Below are positions 11,061 through 22,194 of a DNA stretch of 64,000 nt, in pieces (position 1 is the stretch's first letter; each line of letters opens with the position of its first letter). The DNA comes from Davidsoniella eucalypti (taxonomy: Eukaryota > Ascomycota > Sordariomycetes > Microascales > Ceratocystidaceae). The stretch is from the NCBI GenBank assembly GCA_004009845.1, contig RMBW01000002.1, positions 62,001 to 126,000 of the forward strand, in the 5' to 3' direction. Under the pieces are notes generated by a model. It saw only the letters and a list, made by a program, of their open reading frames with translations, was not told the DNA's origin and did not search any database. Both the position numbers and the translations under genes were made by a program.

Positions 11061-14000
11061 TTAGAGTCCCATCATGTCAATCCCTTCCCACGTGAAATCG
11101 TCTCCGGCTCCGAGACCACCGAATAAATCACCATCTCCGCCTAGATCCAGAGATCCAGCCGCTCCGCCAACTCCACTCATGCTCATGTCAACCATGCTCA
11201 TATCCATGCTAAGATCCATAGCATCCTGAAGTCCATCGACGCTTGCAGAAGCCATCTTTGCCGATTTCGAACCGGGAATACCGTCAGTGCCGCTCGCACT
11301 TCCCACTTGCGTGGTACTTGCCCCGTCGCCAGCACTAGCCACTCCATTTAGTGGTAGGCTCATGTCGACATCCATGATGGCGGGTACGGGGGCAGCAACC
11401 ATTTGGGCCTCGACTTCACGATGAAGACGTACGACAACCTCGGCTTTGACGGGATCGACGCTGTGGATTTCGCGGAAACTTGCGGCTTTCATACCCAGGA
11501 CTTCGCGTAGGGTCAGTCGGCGCTGGGTTGGGATTGGGATGTTGCCGGCTTCGTCGACAAGTTGGGCTACGGGTTCCGGGTAGTTGGTTACTTCGGGAGA
11601 TACTATAAGCGCAATGGCTACATCGTACATGATATTCTGGGCGGGTGAGCCTTGGATCGTCCAGGCCTTGATCTCATCAATGATGAGACGGATAACGTGC
11701 TGGGCAGTCATGCGTCGAATCGCAACAAGGATTTGTCGGTGGGTGTACAAGGTAGGTGTAACTCCTACTAGCGGGTTCATACTCCATTGTACAAAGCCTT
11801 GAATGGTGCCACGGACAGCTAATGCGAGCCCACCACCAGGGGTTGCGCACCAGGCTTCGAGCTCATTGTGGTCAGCGCCGCCTGTGCGACGCGATAACGG
11901 AATGCTTTCCTTGATAGCTGTAAGAAGAGGCTCTACCTGTTGACTGTTGGGGTAGCGACGTTGATAACGGCGCAGCGCACGTTCAAGGGGCTTGGCCGTA
12001 AGATTCATTACAGCTACTAACATGGGTGCCGTATCAGTGTGGATTGTCTTGGGCTGGAGGATTAAGTGAAGAATCTTGACCATGGCAAGTTGCTCTTGTT
12101 CTTGGTCGACGCTTAGTTGGTCAGCGAGGAATAGAACAGCCGGGACAAGGGACGGCATGAGAAACGTGTCGACAAGGTACTCAATACCACCTTTAAGGGC
12201 CTCGTCAGATAAGCAACCCTCGCTGTTTGCTACGACCACGTTCTTGAAGAGAGTTGCCACCAAGAGGTAGAAGTCTTGTGGGGAGCATGATGATAGAAGT
12301 TCATCGGCTAAGCCGCTAGAATCCGGGCCAAATAAAGTTTGGATCCAGCTTGTGAGGTGAGCATCCTCAGCAGGAGTCAGCTCATCGAGGGCCTTGCTCA
12401 GGTGTCCTTCGCGGATTAATCTGGCAACGAACGAATCGGGTGATCGGATACCCATATCAGGAGGTGACAGGTTATAGCGGTACGCAAACGCCATAACCAA
12501 GATCAAGATTGAGCCGAATTCCTCATAGACAGGCTGGCATTCGCCCTGGTCCTCGTCGTACTTCCAGCCGTCAAGAAGGTTGCAAAGCGGCTGAAGAAGG
12601 GTGACTGGCTTCTCAAATAGTTGAATAACATCCAGGGCTCTGGGTTGGCGAGCCAGCTGGCTACAAAGAGTTTTGAGAAGAGCAGTATCACGGTTGATGC
12701 ACAGCTGGCCAAATAGCTCGACGAGGGCTTGGCACACAGCACCGACATTGCCGTCCGTCTTCTCGAGCTCATTCAAGAGCTTGATAGCCCGATCAGGGTC
12801 GGCTATGCACTCTTGGACGATATTAGCCTTGATATATTTGCCACTCGGTGGTAAAGAGCTGTAAGTTCCTCCAAGTAAAGCAGGAATGTGGCTCTGCGAA
12901 ATGAGGCCATGAAGACAGCATGCAAAGCAAAATTCTTCGCGCATGTTTTCGGTAGCCTCGTTGTTGCTGTTGGTTTGGGTATCGTCAAACATTGTTGCGA
13001 GTGTCGGGAAAGCGCTGGGATCAACTTGGTTGAGAGCAGTCGTAATGGTGAATTCAACAGTGTTCGGTGGATATAAGCCGACGCTCAAATTCTGGATGAG
13101 CAGAGGCAACTTGTTAGTCAAGTAAGAGCGCAGTAGCTGTGTTGTGCTCTTGTGCTCGTTTCTGAAGGCGGCATTCGCCAAGACATCGAACGATGCTAAG
13201 ATAAGATCGATGATTCCCTGGGATATTCCAGACTATAGTATTGTTAGACAAAGGCCGGGTGCTGTAATAATAGAATTAGGACATACCTGGTATCTATTGC
13301 GCACTAGATTGCAAAGGATAGTATCGTCAATGACAGGTCTTCCGACAAGCTGCAAGCTGGTTAGTTTGAAACAGCACATTTATACGTTGAAGGCTTTGAG
13401 CCACTTACGCAAGCATTCAAGTAGATGTATAGTGCAGCGCGAGAATTCGTTGGAGTTATTTGCTTTGCTACTAGAGCGTCGACTGCCAGCGATGCTAACA
13501 CGGAAGTATCTTTCTCTTTAGAGGCTGTCTTGCTCTGGTCAACTGGATCGAACTCGGCGATTTTGCGTCGGAAAGTGTTGAGACGCTCGATAATATGTGG
13601 TGCGGCTGGAATAAAGGAGATGAATATCTCGAAGTTGCTGTTGAAAGACTTGCGGACATCTGTAGATTGAGTGTATTCGGTTAGCTTGACACTTGACTTG
13701 GCTATAGAAACTACAGTCATTACTCACTAGCTGCGAATGGCTTGCCGAGTGCGCGTAGAATCATAGGGTGTTCACCAGCTCTGAGGAGGAACCCGACAAA
13801 GGCGGCTACTGCTTGCTCGATTTCGATCCGAGTATTCGTGTCAATATGGGCGTCGAAATCATTCAAGAGGGTCGCAAAAACATCATTAAAGAGATTAATC
13901 CAAGGCGCCGAGCGAGCGATGATGTGCAGCGCAATGTTGATGGTCATTGGAAGCGCTCCTGTAGCTGGTTTCATCTTATTGAGGCACTTTGTCAGGCGCC

Positions 14001-14505
14001 AGAATATGACTTCATCGGAGCAATAAGAGCCTTTCCAGCGAGCTAGAGCGCCAGATTTTATTTGCGGCGGTTCGGACGCAGCAAGTTTGGACAGGTTTCC
14101 AAAAGTTGTGTACTTGATGAGTCCAGCCAGGACACCGGGGATGTCGGTGTAGCCAAGCTTCAAGAGGATGTTGAGGAACATGTTCGTGCGGCCGTCTAGC
14201 ATATAGCAATCCAGACGAGGCTTCAGGACTATTTGCGCAAGCACATCGGGCGCAATGTAGTAGTCACGCTGCATGAAGACGGCCATGTTCTCGAAGTAGT
14301 CTTCGTCTTGGAACGTGCCTATCATATGGTCGATGAACTGGCACCATTTGATGTATGCGACTTTGCGAATTGGTAGCACTGTCTTCGCAACCAGGGAGCG
14401 CTTCTTATGCTTCGAGAGGCGTGTGACACTAGAAGATATCGTGTGCGATTGCGATCCATCGTCGCCGATAGGGACGGTGACGGAAGATTGTATGGCCGTC
14501 GCCAT
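11061..14505 (-). CDS. MED5: Mediator complex subunit 5 (Med5/Nut1)
   Basis: Four exons: 14505-13728, 13659-13409, 13349-13287 and 13232-11061, giving 1087 residues. The protein is helical throughout, with Med5 landmarks such as FCFACCLHGLISQSHIPAL, GSILILVMAFAYRYNL and ALDELTPAEDAHLTSWIQ. A low-complexity Asp/Met/Gly tail (DLSMDMSMVDMSMSG) ends in an acidic DDFTWEGIDMMGL. Med5 belongs to the Mediator tail module, linking activators to RNA polymerase II in the nucleus. I chose the start MATAIQSSVTVPIGDD; an upstream in-frame ATG at 14670 would add 55 hydrophobic residues unlike a Mediator N-terminus. Introns are 45 to 68 nt. Confidence 0.88.
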
Positions 14506-15440
14506 GATAGATAGATTGATTGCGGTCTGTATTGATTGGTCTCGGCAAATGGCGATTTCGTCGGATATAGTAGTTGCGATTGACGGCGCAGCGAGGCTTG
14601 AGTTGTAAAATAGAAAGTGCAGAATAAAAATAGTAAGAGCGAGTCTTGTAGAGTACGAGGCTATCTGCAAGGCTATGCGAGTTTGTGTAAATGTGAAGTT
14701 GAATGTGTTTGAATTTTGGAAGCTAGGGACGCGAGATTAAAACCGTAGAGAAGGTTCTACTAAATTGTTCCACAATAACATAGGACTTCTCGACCTTTAG
14801 CAAAGCACGCATGTGGCAAACAACCGCATAGAGTAAATCTAGAACCCAGGCTACGCAGTGGGATTGAAATTAGAAAATAGAACCAAGAAATAAGAAGAAA
14901 AAAAGCCAGCTATGAAACCAAAACCCCGATGATCGCGATCAACCCATTGGAAAAAGAGGTGGAATCGCTGATTGATAGACAAAGAGTAAAGAGTCAATAT
15001 TATGTAGGAATAATGGAATGGAACTCAGTATCCTCAGGAAGAGACAACTGAGAAAACAAACAGGTCTCGGGGCCCACTTTCTCGTTGCTCTTTCCCGTCG
15101 CCATGCTGCGCTTAAAACAACCAATCATAGACTTAGAAAAGATGCTGATGTCTACCGCCTTAGACGCGATAGACGCGGACAACATAGTGGGGTGGGAAGT
15201 ACATGCGATTATGTATCTAGCCGCCTTAGCTAGGTGTAGAGATACCTTGCTTCGTTGTATCGTCACCCCACAAACGACGTGTACGGCCGACAACGGCACT
15301 AAGACGATCCTGCAGGTCAGACTCTGATTAACGCCCTGCAAATCAATTTGTCTAAGAAGCTTTGTCAACTTCTATCAAGTCGAGTCTCTCGTTTTTGTGC
15401 CTAGTTCACGCTCTTTAAGTATTATATCTCTGCTCCAAAA
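14506..15440. other. Divergent MED5/HIS3 promoter region
   Basis: About 0.9 kb between the MED5 and HIS3 starts. It holds a CCAAT box and a pyrimidine-rich leader just before HIS3. I looked for a canonical TGACTCA Gcn4/CpcA site and did not find one here. Overlapping short frames have no motif. Confidence 0.5.
15121..15125 (+). promoter_or_regulatory. CCAAT box upstream of HIS3
   Basis: A CCAATCA sequence 320 bp before the HIS3 start, the pentamer bound by the HAP/CBF complex. Function here is inferred from position only. Confidence 0.3.
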
Positions 15441-16227
15441 ATGGCCTCTATCACTACTCCTGTCGTCCGTCGCTGGGCTGCCCTTGCCCGCGATACCAAC
15501 GAGACCAGCATCCAGCTGGCTTTGAACCTCGACGGCAGTGACTTCCCTCCCGAGACTGATACGCGCCTCATCACCGGTGGTGATAGCCATGCTGCCCAGG
15601 CTAGCAAGTCCCAGACTATCAATATCAATACTGGCATTGGTTTCCTAGATCACATGCTTCACGCACTGAGCAAGCACGCTGGCTGGAGTCTGGCACTACT
15701 CTGCAAGGGCGATCTGCACAGTACGTCATCTATATCCCAATATTTATCTCTATCACATGTCAATATTCTACCAGCACAGTATACTAACTAATCTCTGCTT
15801 TTGTCTTTACATAGTTGACGATCACCACACTGCCGAAGATGTCTGCATTGCTCTGGGCTATGCCTTCCACCAAGCTCTGGGATCCGCTGCTGGTATCGCT
15901 CGCTTTGGCTTTGCTTACTGCCCTCTAGACGAAGCCCTGTCCCGCGCTGTCGTCGATATTTCAAACCGTCCCCACAGCGTAATCGACCTAGGTCTCAAGC
16001 GTGAGAAGATTGGCGATCTGTCTTGTGAAATGATCCCTCACTGCATGCAGAGCTTTGCGCAGGGTGCGCGCATCACCCTTCACGTCCACTGCCTTCACGG
16101 CGAGAACGACCACCACCGCGCCGAGAGCGCTTTCAAGGCTCTAGCTGTCGCTATCCGTACTGCTATTGCTAAGGTCAAGGGCAAGGAGGGTGAAATCCCC
16201 AGCACCAAGGGAACACTCAGTGCGTAA
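15441..16227 (+). CDS. HIS3: Imidazoleglycerol-phosphate dehydratase
   Basis: Two exons: 15441-15720 and 15815-16227, giving 230 residues, the usual length of a monofunctional fungal enzyme. It dehydrates imidazoleglycerol phosphate to imidazoleacetol phosphate in histidine biosynthesis. Family motifs are complete: NTGIGFLDHMLHALSKHAGW, DDHHTAEDVCIALG and CLHGENDHHRAESAFKALA supply the His and Glu metal ligands of the dimanganese site. The 94-nt intron (GTACGT, TACTAAC, ACATAG) splits a codon just before DDHHTAED. The next gene, ARG7, is on the same strand 745 bp downstream. Confidence 0.97.
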
Positions 16228-16972
16228 AAAAGACGCTTTGTGAGTCTCTTTTCGGAGGGGTGGCAAGTGACCGTGTATTATAGGATTATATCAGGAATGG
16301 TTTTTTTTTGTATTTAGGAATGATTGTTTTTCTCTTCAATGGTATTTGGAGTTCTATCGATTGTATAAAAGAATCTCGTCGATCTTATCGTGTCGTCTCA
16401 ATGTCGTTTGGCTACGTAACCCTCAATGTAATTAACCCTAGTGATAGGTCTTCTTTTTTAATTCATTAATCTGATGGAGCTATGAATGTCATTTTGTTAA
16501 AGCAAATTGATTTTACGTTTTGTGACATTGTGTGAACAGGGTACCCAACTTTCATTCTATGGCATCAATTAATCTACCTATCGTCACAATTCCGCAGTAA
16601 CCACTACACTTTTCATACTACACCTTTCATTCTTAAAAAATGCCACCAGTCAATATCACTGGTCGGACATGTCCTTCCGTCCTCGATGGGAAAAATAACG
16701 TAACGTCTCGATTGGGACAAGATAACAGACGAGCATAGACGGCAATTGGTCCAGATCAGGGAGGGACGACCCATTTTTCGGCCTTCTATTAGTAGCTTGG
16801 AACCTATAATCATAAATAGAAGATTCGGCCGTTTGTTTATTTGTTCGCTTGCGTGTTTAGCTACGACGATAGAATATATTGCCGGCAAGTGAATTTTCGA
16901 TCTTGTATTCAGGATCATTCTGTCTTTGTGATTGTTCGTTTCTCGTCTATTCGCTTCATATCGACTACCGTC
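16228..16972. other. HIS3-ARG7 intergenic region
   Basis: Holds the HIS3 3' end and the ARG7 promoter. Two ATTGG sequences (inverted CCAAT) occur near 16711 and 16744. The ARG7 reading frame is open upstream to 16841, but no presequence-like start lies there. No RNA gene seen. Confidence 0.5.
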
Positions 16973-18416
16973 ATGCTGGCAGCTGCTCGTTCTCTCAAAA
17001 GCCCCGCGTGGCACCAATTTGTACGATTCTACTCTGCGCCTGTCGGCAACACAATCCCCGCTGCGAAGAAGAAGTATGTGCCTTCGAGCGGAACTTATCC
17101 TAAGGGCTTCCAAGCCTCGGGAATCATTGTCGGCGTGAAGCCCAAGAACACTACTAAGCCTGATCTAGCCTTGATCTCCTCTAAAACACCTTGCGCCGCT
17201 GCTGCTGTGTTCACCAAGAACAAGTTTCAGGCCGCGCCGGTGACGTTCTGCCACGATTTGCTGGAGAGCAATGGATTTGAGGGTATTCACAGTGTGCTCA
17301 TCAACTCGGGATGCGCCAATGCTGTGACAGGCAAGGGTGGCCTCGAAGATGCCAAGCTCATGAGTGAGGCAGCTGATGCCGTCGTGGGTTCTGCCAAGGG
17401 AACTCTGGTTATGAGCACTGGTGTTATTGGACAGAGGTCAGTTAGGAGAACAAAGGCGCCGGATTTGCACTAAAACGCTGAACTAACCCACTCCCACTAG
17501 ACTTCCTATTCAGAAGATCGTGAGCAATGTCCCTGCTGCCCATAGGCAGCTCGGATCTAACCATGAACACTGGATGTCTGCTGCTCGCGCCATTTGCACT
17601 ACTGACACCTTCCCCAAGTTGATCTCGCGTACTTTCACTCTACCTTCAGCCCCTGGTATCGAGTACCGCTTGGCTGGTATGACTAAAGGTGCTGGTATGA
17701 TTCACCCCAACATGGCTACTATGCTCGGTGTGATGGCTACCGATGCGCCTGTTGCCTCGGGTTTGATTCGCCCTCTACTGCGCTATGCTGCGGATCGCTC
17801 ATTCAACAGCATCACCATTGATGGTGACACTTCGACCAACGATACCGTTGCCTTCCTCGCAAACGGTGCTGCTGGTGGTCCGACTGTTACCTCGGCCGAG
17901 TCGGCCGACTACCTCGCCCTACGTGACGTGGTTGTGTCTTTCTCTGCTGAGCTTGCCCAGTTGATCGTTCGTGATGGAGAGGGCGCCACCAAGTTCGTCA
18001 CCATCAACGTTGTCGATGCCGCTAGCGAATCTGCTGCTCGCACCGTCGCTAGCACTATCGCCCGCTCTCCTCTCGTCAAGACTGCGCTATACGGCAAGGA
18101 TGCTAACTGGGGACGTATTCTCTGTGCTACCGGCTACGCTCTAGTCAGCGAGCCTGGCCATCCCGTTGAAGATGTGACGGAAGTCGTCCCTGAAAAGACT
18201 AGTGTGTCGTTTGTGCCTACAGACGGATCTAAAGAACTAAAGCTTTTGGTAGACGGTGAGCCGGAGCAGGTAGATGAGAAGCGCGCCGCGGAGATTTTGG
18301 AGGCTGAGGATCTCGAGATTCGTGTGCGTCTTGGGACTGGTGACAAGAAGGCAACATACTGGACATGTGATTACAGCCACGAGTATATCACTATCAACGG
18401 AGACTATCGTACATAA
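16973..18416 (+). CDS. ARG7: Ornithine acetyltransferase (ArgJ family), mitochondrial
   Basis: Two exons: 16973-17436 and 17501-18416, giving 459 residues. The first 21 residues (MLAAARSLKSPAWHQFVRFY) form a mitochondrial presequence, which decides the start. The enzyme transfers the acetyl group from N-acetylornithine to glutamate, closing the cyclic arginine pathway; some members also make N-acetylglutamate from acetyl-CoA. The autoproteolysis site lies in KGAGMIHPNMATMLGV, with the nucleophilic Thr near residue 228, so an alpha/beta heterodimer is expected. Other family blocks seen are NSGCANAVTGKGG, TIDGDTSTNDTV and KTALYGKDANWGRI. The protein ends DYSHEYITINGDYRT. The 64-nt intron carries GAACTAACCC and CACTAG. 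Confidence 0.97.
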
Positions 18417-20080
18417 AAAAAAAGCGCGTAGATAATTTATTAGCATGAACGTAGCGTCTCTAAAACAAAATAATGAAGGATGTCTTAGTAGTGATAATGA
18501 TGATGATGATTTTATTTATAGTCTAGAGATTTATCTAAGAGCTCCTTTTCGACTCCGGGCGAGGCCGTGTTTTCTGGCACCAGTTTTCTATGTTCCTAGT
18601 ATCCGGGACTGCTCAGACTAGACTGACACTCTGTTGACATTTATGATATCATGTTTAACCCTAAGAGTTGAGCACAAACCCTTCCGACTTACTGCCGCCA
18701 AAAAGGTGTTATTAGTCGAACCACTTGAATTTAAACGTGGAAACCATAATTCCGTACTTCAAGCCAGGTCCCAGGGTCGTATAATTAATCAGACGAACAA
18801 AATCAGTAAGCGAAGGTAGAAACACCAATTCTATGCAGGAAAGGTCTGACGGGCGGCCTCTTGAGGGAAATTTAAGAGGCAGATTTATGATTTATGTATC
18901 TAATATTGAGACTTAAAGAGATACCTACTTAGTATCAAAGAGTCTAGCATACTAGTGCTTGGTAAGCCTCCTTTAGGTTCAACTGGAACAATCCACTTGG
19001 GTATCAACGCAAGAAAAAACATGATCATGCTAAGTATACTACTTTTGCCAAAACGAGTGATAAGCCTAGGGAATGGTTTGACTTTGAGGCTTGGCAGGCG
19101 GCAATGTTTTTATTCTTTTATTTTTGATATTTTATGTAACTGGGTATTATACCATGTTGTGTTCTTTCTTCGTTCATGGATGCCTTCGATTATGATAAGC
19201 TTAGATCATGAAGTTGGTCTTATATGTACGTTATTTCACACCTAATACCTAGTGTTGCGTTAAAGGAACACAAAAGATGACTGCATTCGAGGCAGCCAAA
19301 TTACAGACATGCAGTTTCTTGACATATGTAGTTAGTTGTAAGGCCATCTGTAGAAAAACCATGACTCTACTACTTTGTGGGAAAAAAAAGTCGACTGATG
19401 AAAGAAAATCCCCCCTAAAGAAGTATTTATAGATAAATAATTTAATGATATAAAGAAAACAGATCGATCATGACAGGAAGAGGCTTTGATCTAAGCGACT
19501 TGGAGTCCTGCTTGACAAGTGTCTGATTATATTATTCCTAGGCTATCTTTCTGCCTAGAGACTTTCCGCACACTTAGGGGACTTGCCTGTCCTTGATATC
19601 TTGTACGTACGTACGGCAGTTCCTTTATCCTAGCAGTAAGTACACCCATCCAATGCTGCCGTCTTCCTCTTTCCCTCTTGCCCTCCATCATTCGGTGGCC
19701 TGCGACCTTCTTTTCAGGGCATCGCTTATTCTTCTCGGTTTTATCGTTCTCGGTATATACAGACGAGGGCGCAGGAGAGACTTGCTACCAATTCTCTTAG
19801 TGCTCGTAGTGTTCCATCTTGTTTCCCCAGGCCTAAAATAAACGATATAGAAGCCTCCGAAGGTTGCCCTTCTCCTTGGCACACCCTTTTCGTGGCTACG
19901 GTGCGTTTTTTGCCTTGCCGCTCTACACTAAAGAAAACTACATACTAGTGCTAGAAATACTATATGTACTAGTGGTGATTTAGGTCACGCATAAACCGTT
20001 AGAGTACGCCAGAGCAAACGCCACTAGCGCTTGATACAGCTTTATGGTCCTCTTACCTATCTTTCAATGTCTCTTATGCT
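18417..20080. other. AT-rich intergenic, 1.7 kb
   Basis: No supported gene. A TGA/TGATGA microsatellite lies near 18500 and an alternating TACG tract at about 19603-19614. A telobox occurs at 18657-18664. Open frames are short and hydrophobic without recognisable motifs. Confidence 0.5.
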
Positions 20081-21667
20081 TTAAATAAAGTCTTTGATAC
20101 TTTCCCAAAACGCCTCTGCATCTTCTGTCATTGGTAGATGTCCAGTCATCGGAACAGCCCTAAATTCGGCTTTGTAGTCACCAACCAAAGCAGCAAACTC
20201 CGTCATGAGCGGTACAAACTTGCCGCCAGCATCTGCCTCGCCGGCCACAAAGCGCCCTGGAACGACACAAGCCGGCATCAACGGACGAAGATTATAATCC
20301 CATAGCGCCATACAGCCAAACTTGAAGCCGTCCAGATCGTTCGCGCCCACCATAGCCACCATCTTGTCAACTACAGCGGTCTTGTTCATCGAGGCAGGAT
20401 GGAACCAGCGAGCAACCGTGGCAGGTGCCAGCGTTGTAGCGATGCCACTACCATTACCCGAGAACGCAGTAGCAACACGTTGTTTCCAAGCGTCCGTGTT
20501 GGCCGAGCTGCCGGAGGCGTTGAAGTCGCAGGCGACATATCGCGACAGGCGGGTGGGGTGACGGATAGCGAAGTTCATGGTGGTAACACCACCCAACGAA
20601 ACGCCGATGAGGGCGTGCAACTTTGGAATACGCAGGGCATCCAACAACACGGCGACATCGTCAGCTAGACGGTCTGGTGTCACGGGCGCCGGAGCCGCGG
20701 GAAGACTATGGCGGCCACGATGATCGTACCGTAGAATGCGTAGGTCTGGACGCACGGCTTTGATGATCGTGACAAGATCATCCCACATAGCCCACGATGT
20801 TAGCAGGGAGTTACAAAACGCAACTGTCGGCGCTGTCGGGGATGTATTGCCTTCGAGCTGGAAGCGTAGCGTGCACTTGTCTGGCCCGGCGGCGATGGCG
20901 CTGCGGATCGTGCTGTTGGTGGCACCCGGTGTGGTCAGGAGGTGTATGCCATCAGCAGAGGTGAATAGCGCAGACGTGGATGGTAGGGCAGCGAGGTCGG
21001 CAAGATCACGGGGTCCCGGCCCGAAAATGTAGAAGAGTTCCAGGGTATGCTTGGAAGTCGCAACTGCGGAGGAGTTGAAGGGGGTAGACGAAGATGCGTA
21101 TTCGTGAAGAACAAGGAGCTTCTGCTCGATGGCTTTGTCGTCTTCAGCCTCGGACGTACGATAGAGCCGCGAACGAAGCCATCCAACGGTCTTTTCATGT
21201 CCTTTCGCAAATCCCGCTTTGAATTCATCAGCTGAAAAGCCCGCGGTGTCCTCCTCTACCTCTTCGACTACCAAGATCCGCCCAAGGGCTTCATCGCCCG
21301 CCAACGCCTCTGAAGCAACGAACCCCTCCACCGCACGAGTATCCAGCAAGTCGTAGAAGCGCCTATCCACATTGACCTGACCGATAACCTCTGCTTCGCG
21401 AGGCGAGCGGTTGGCGCGCAGGTGCGTGTATTCCGGCTTCTGCATCCAGTGCATAGACGAAACATCGTAGATGGCCAGAAACGGCGGTCCGGAGGAAGAA
21501 GAAGATGGAGTCCCGAGTGACGGCGATTTGTAACGCAGGCCGTTTTGGAAGATGTGCGGTAGCCGTAGCCGGGCTGGCCCGTGCTCGTTGTTGTACCATT
21601 CGTGGAAACGCTCAAGCGGTAGCGCCGAAGACGGCGTCATATAGACGAAGAGCAAGCCGGGAGCCAT
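20081..21667 (-). CDS. EthD-like domain fused to alpha/beta hydrolase (enol-lactonase-like)
   Basis: Single exon, 528 residues from MAPGLLFVYMTPSSAL; a further upstream ATG at 21700 would add 11 residues and is less likely. Residues 1-200 look like one or two dimeric alpha-beta barrel (EthD-type) units: LERFHEWYNNEHGPARLRLP and FLAIYDVSSMHWMQKPEY. From about 270 an alpha/beta hydrolase follows, with RYDHRGRHSLPAAP, the LADDVAVLLDAL helix, nucleophile elbow GVSLGG (Ser), and a C-terminal VPMTGHLPMTEDAEAFW supplying His. The hydrolase part resembles 3-oxoadipate enol-lactonases. A role in aromatic or ketoacid breakdown is inferred; the substrate is unknown. The sequence is GC-rich compared with its flanks. 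Confidence 0.85.
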   Translation of the reverse strand: MAPGLLFVYMTPSSALPLERFHEWYNNEHGPARLRLPHIFQNGLRYKSPSLGTPSSSSSGPPFLAIYDVSSMHWMQKPEYTHLRANRSPREAEVIGQVNVDRRFYDLLDTRAVEGFVASEALAGDEALGRILVVEEVEEDTAGFSADEFKAGFAKGHEKTVGWLRSRLYRTSEAEDDKAIEQKLLVLHEYASSSTPFNSSAVATSKHTLELFYIFGPGPRDLADLAALPSTSALFTSADGIHLLTTPGATNSTIRSAIAAGPDKCTLRFQLEGNTSPTAPTVAFCNSLLTSWAMWDDLVTIIKAVRPDLRILRYDHRGRHSLPAAPAPVTPDRLADDVAVLLDALRIPKLHALIGVSLGGVTTMNFAIRHPTRLSRYVACDFNASGSSANTDAWKQRVATAFSGNGSGIATTLAPATVARWFHPASMNKTAVVDKMVAMVGANDLDGFKFGCMALWDYNLRPLMPACVVPGRFVAGEADAGGKFVPLMTEFAALVGDYKAEFRAVPMTGHLPMTEDAEAFWESIKDFI

Positions 21668-22074
21668 AGCTATGATAGTGAAAGTTGCTTGTAAGCACAC
21701 TGTTTTCTCAAGTGAAAATACAACATATAAATTGTGAGACTAGTTGCATATTTAGACATATTCAAACTCATAACCCCGCTACATTTTCCACATATAGAAC
21801 TTGGTCAAAGGCTCGACCGTTCGGCACATTTCTTCGGCTTGTGGAGTTTTGATCTTCCTCGTAGTATTCAGACATTCCTTTAAGTTTTATTCCAAGGTTA
21901 AAAAAAAAAAAAACTCAAACTAAGAATAGCGCAGACTAAATGCAACAAATTCTACAAAACTATCACCCGGCTATTCGTTGTTACTCCAACACCGGGAGAT
22001 CCCTTTGCATACCCCAAGCTATCACAACCCTAAACTTTATCAACAAAATCAAAAATAGGCAAAAGATGTAACGT
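21668..22074. other. Intergenic, promoter of the hydrolase gene
   Basis: AT-rich with a long A tract near 21900 and a telobox at 22026-22033, about 40 bp past the 3' end of the tRNA-Asp gene. No gene seen. Confidence 0.5.
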
Positions 22075-22146
22075 CTCCCCAACTGGGAATCGAACCCAGG
22101 TCACCTGCGTGACAAGCAGGTATGATCACCACTACACTATTGAGGA
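22075..22146 (-). tRNA. tRNA-Asp (anticodon GTC)
   Basis: Read on the minus strand, a complete 72-nt cloverleaf forms. The acceptor stem TCCTCAA pairs with TTGGGGA. The anticodon stem CCTGC/GCAGG encloses loop TTGTCAC, and the T arm is CTGGG-TTCGATT-CCCAG, with discriminator G. Internal A box (TAGTGTAGTGG) and B box (GGTTCGATTCC) promoters are intact. No intron. Confidence 0.95.
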
Positions 22147-22194
22147 CTTGATATGCCTAATGTTCACGATACTTTTATAGCCTCAAGAAATTGA

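Noticed and set aside
14506..14670. Upstream ATG extension of MED5
   Set aside because: It would add a hydrophobic leader unlike any Mediator subunit; the internal ATG fits better.
16841..16972. Upstream extension of the ARG7 frame
   Set aside because: It lacks presequence character, whereas the ATG at 16973 starts a typical mitochondrial presequence.
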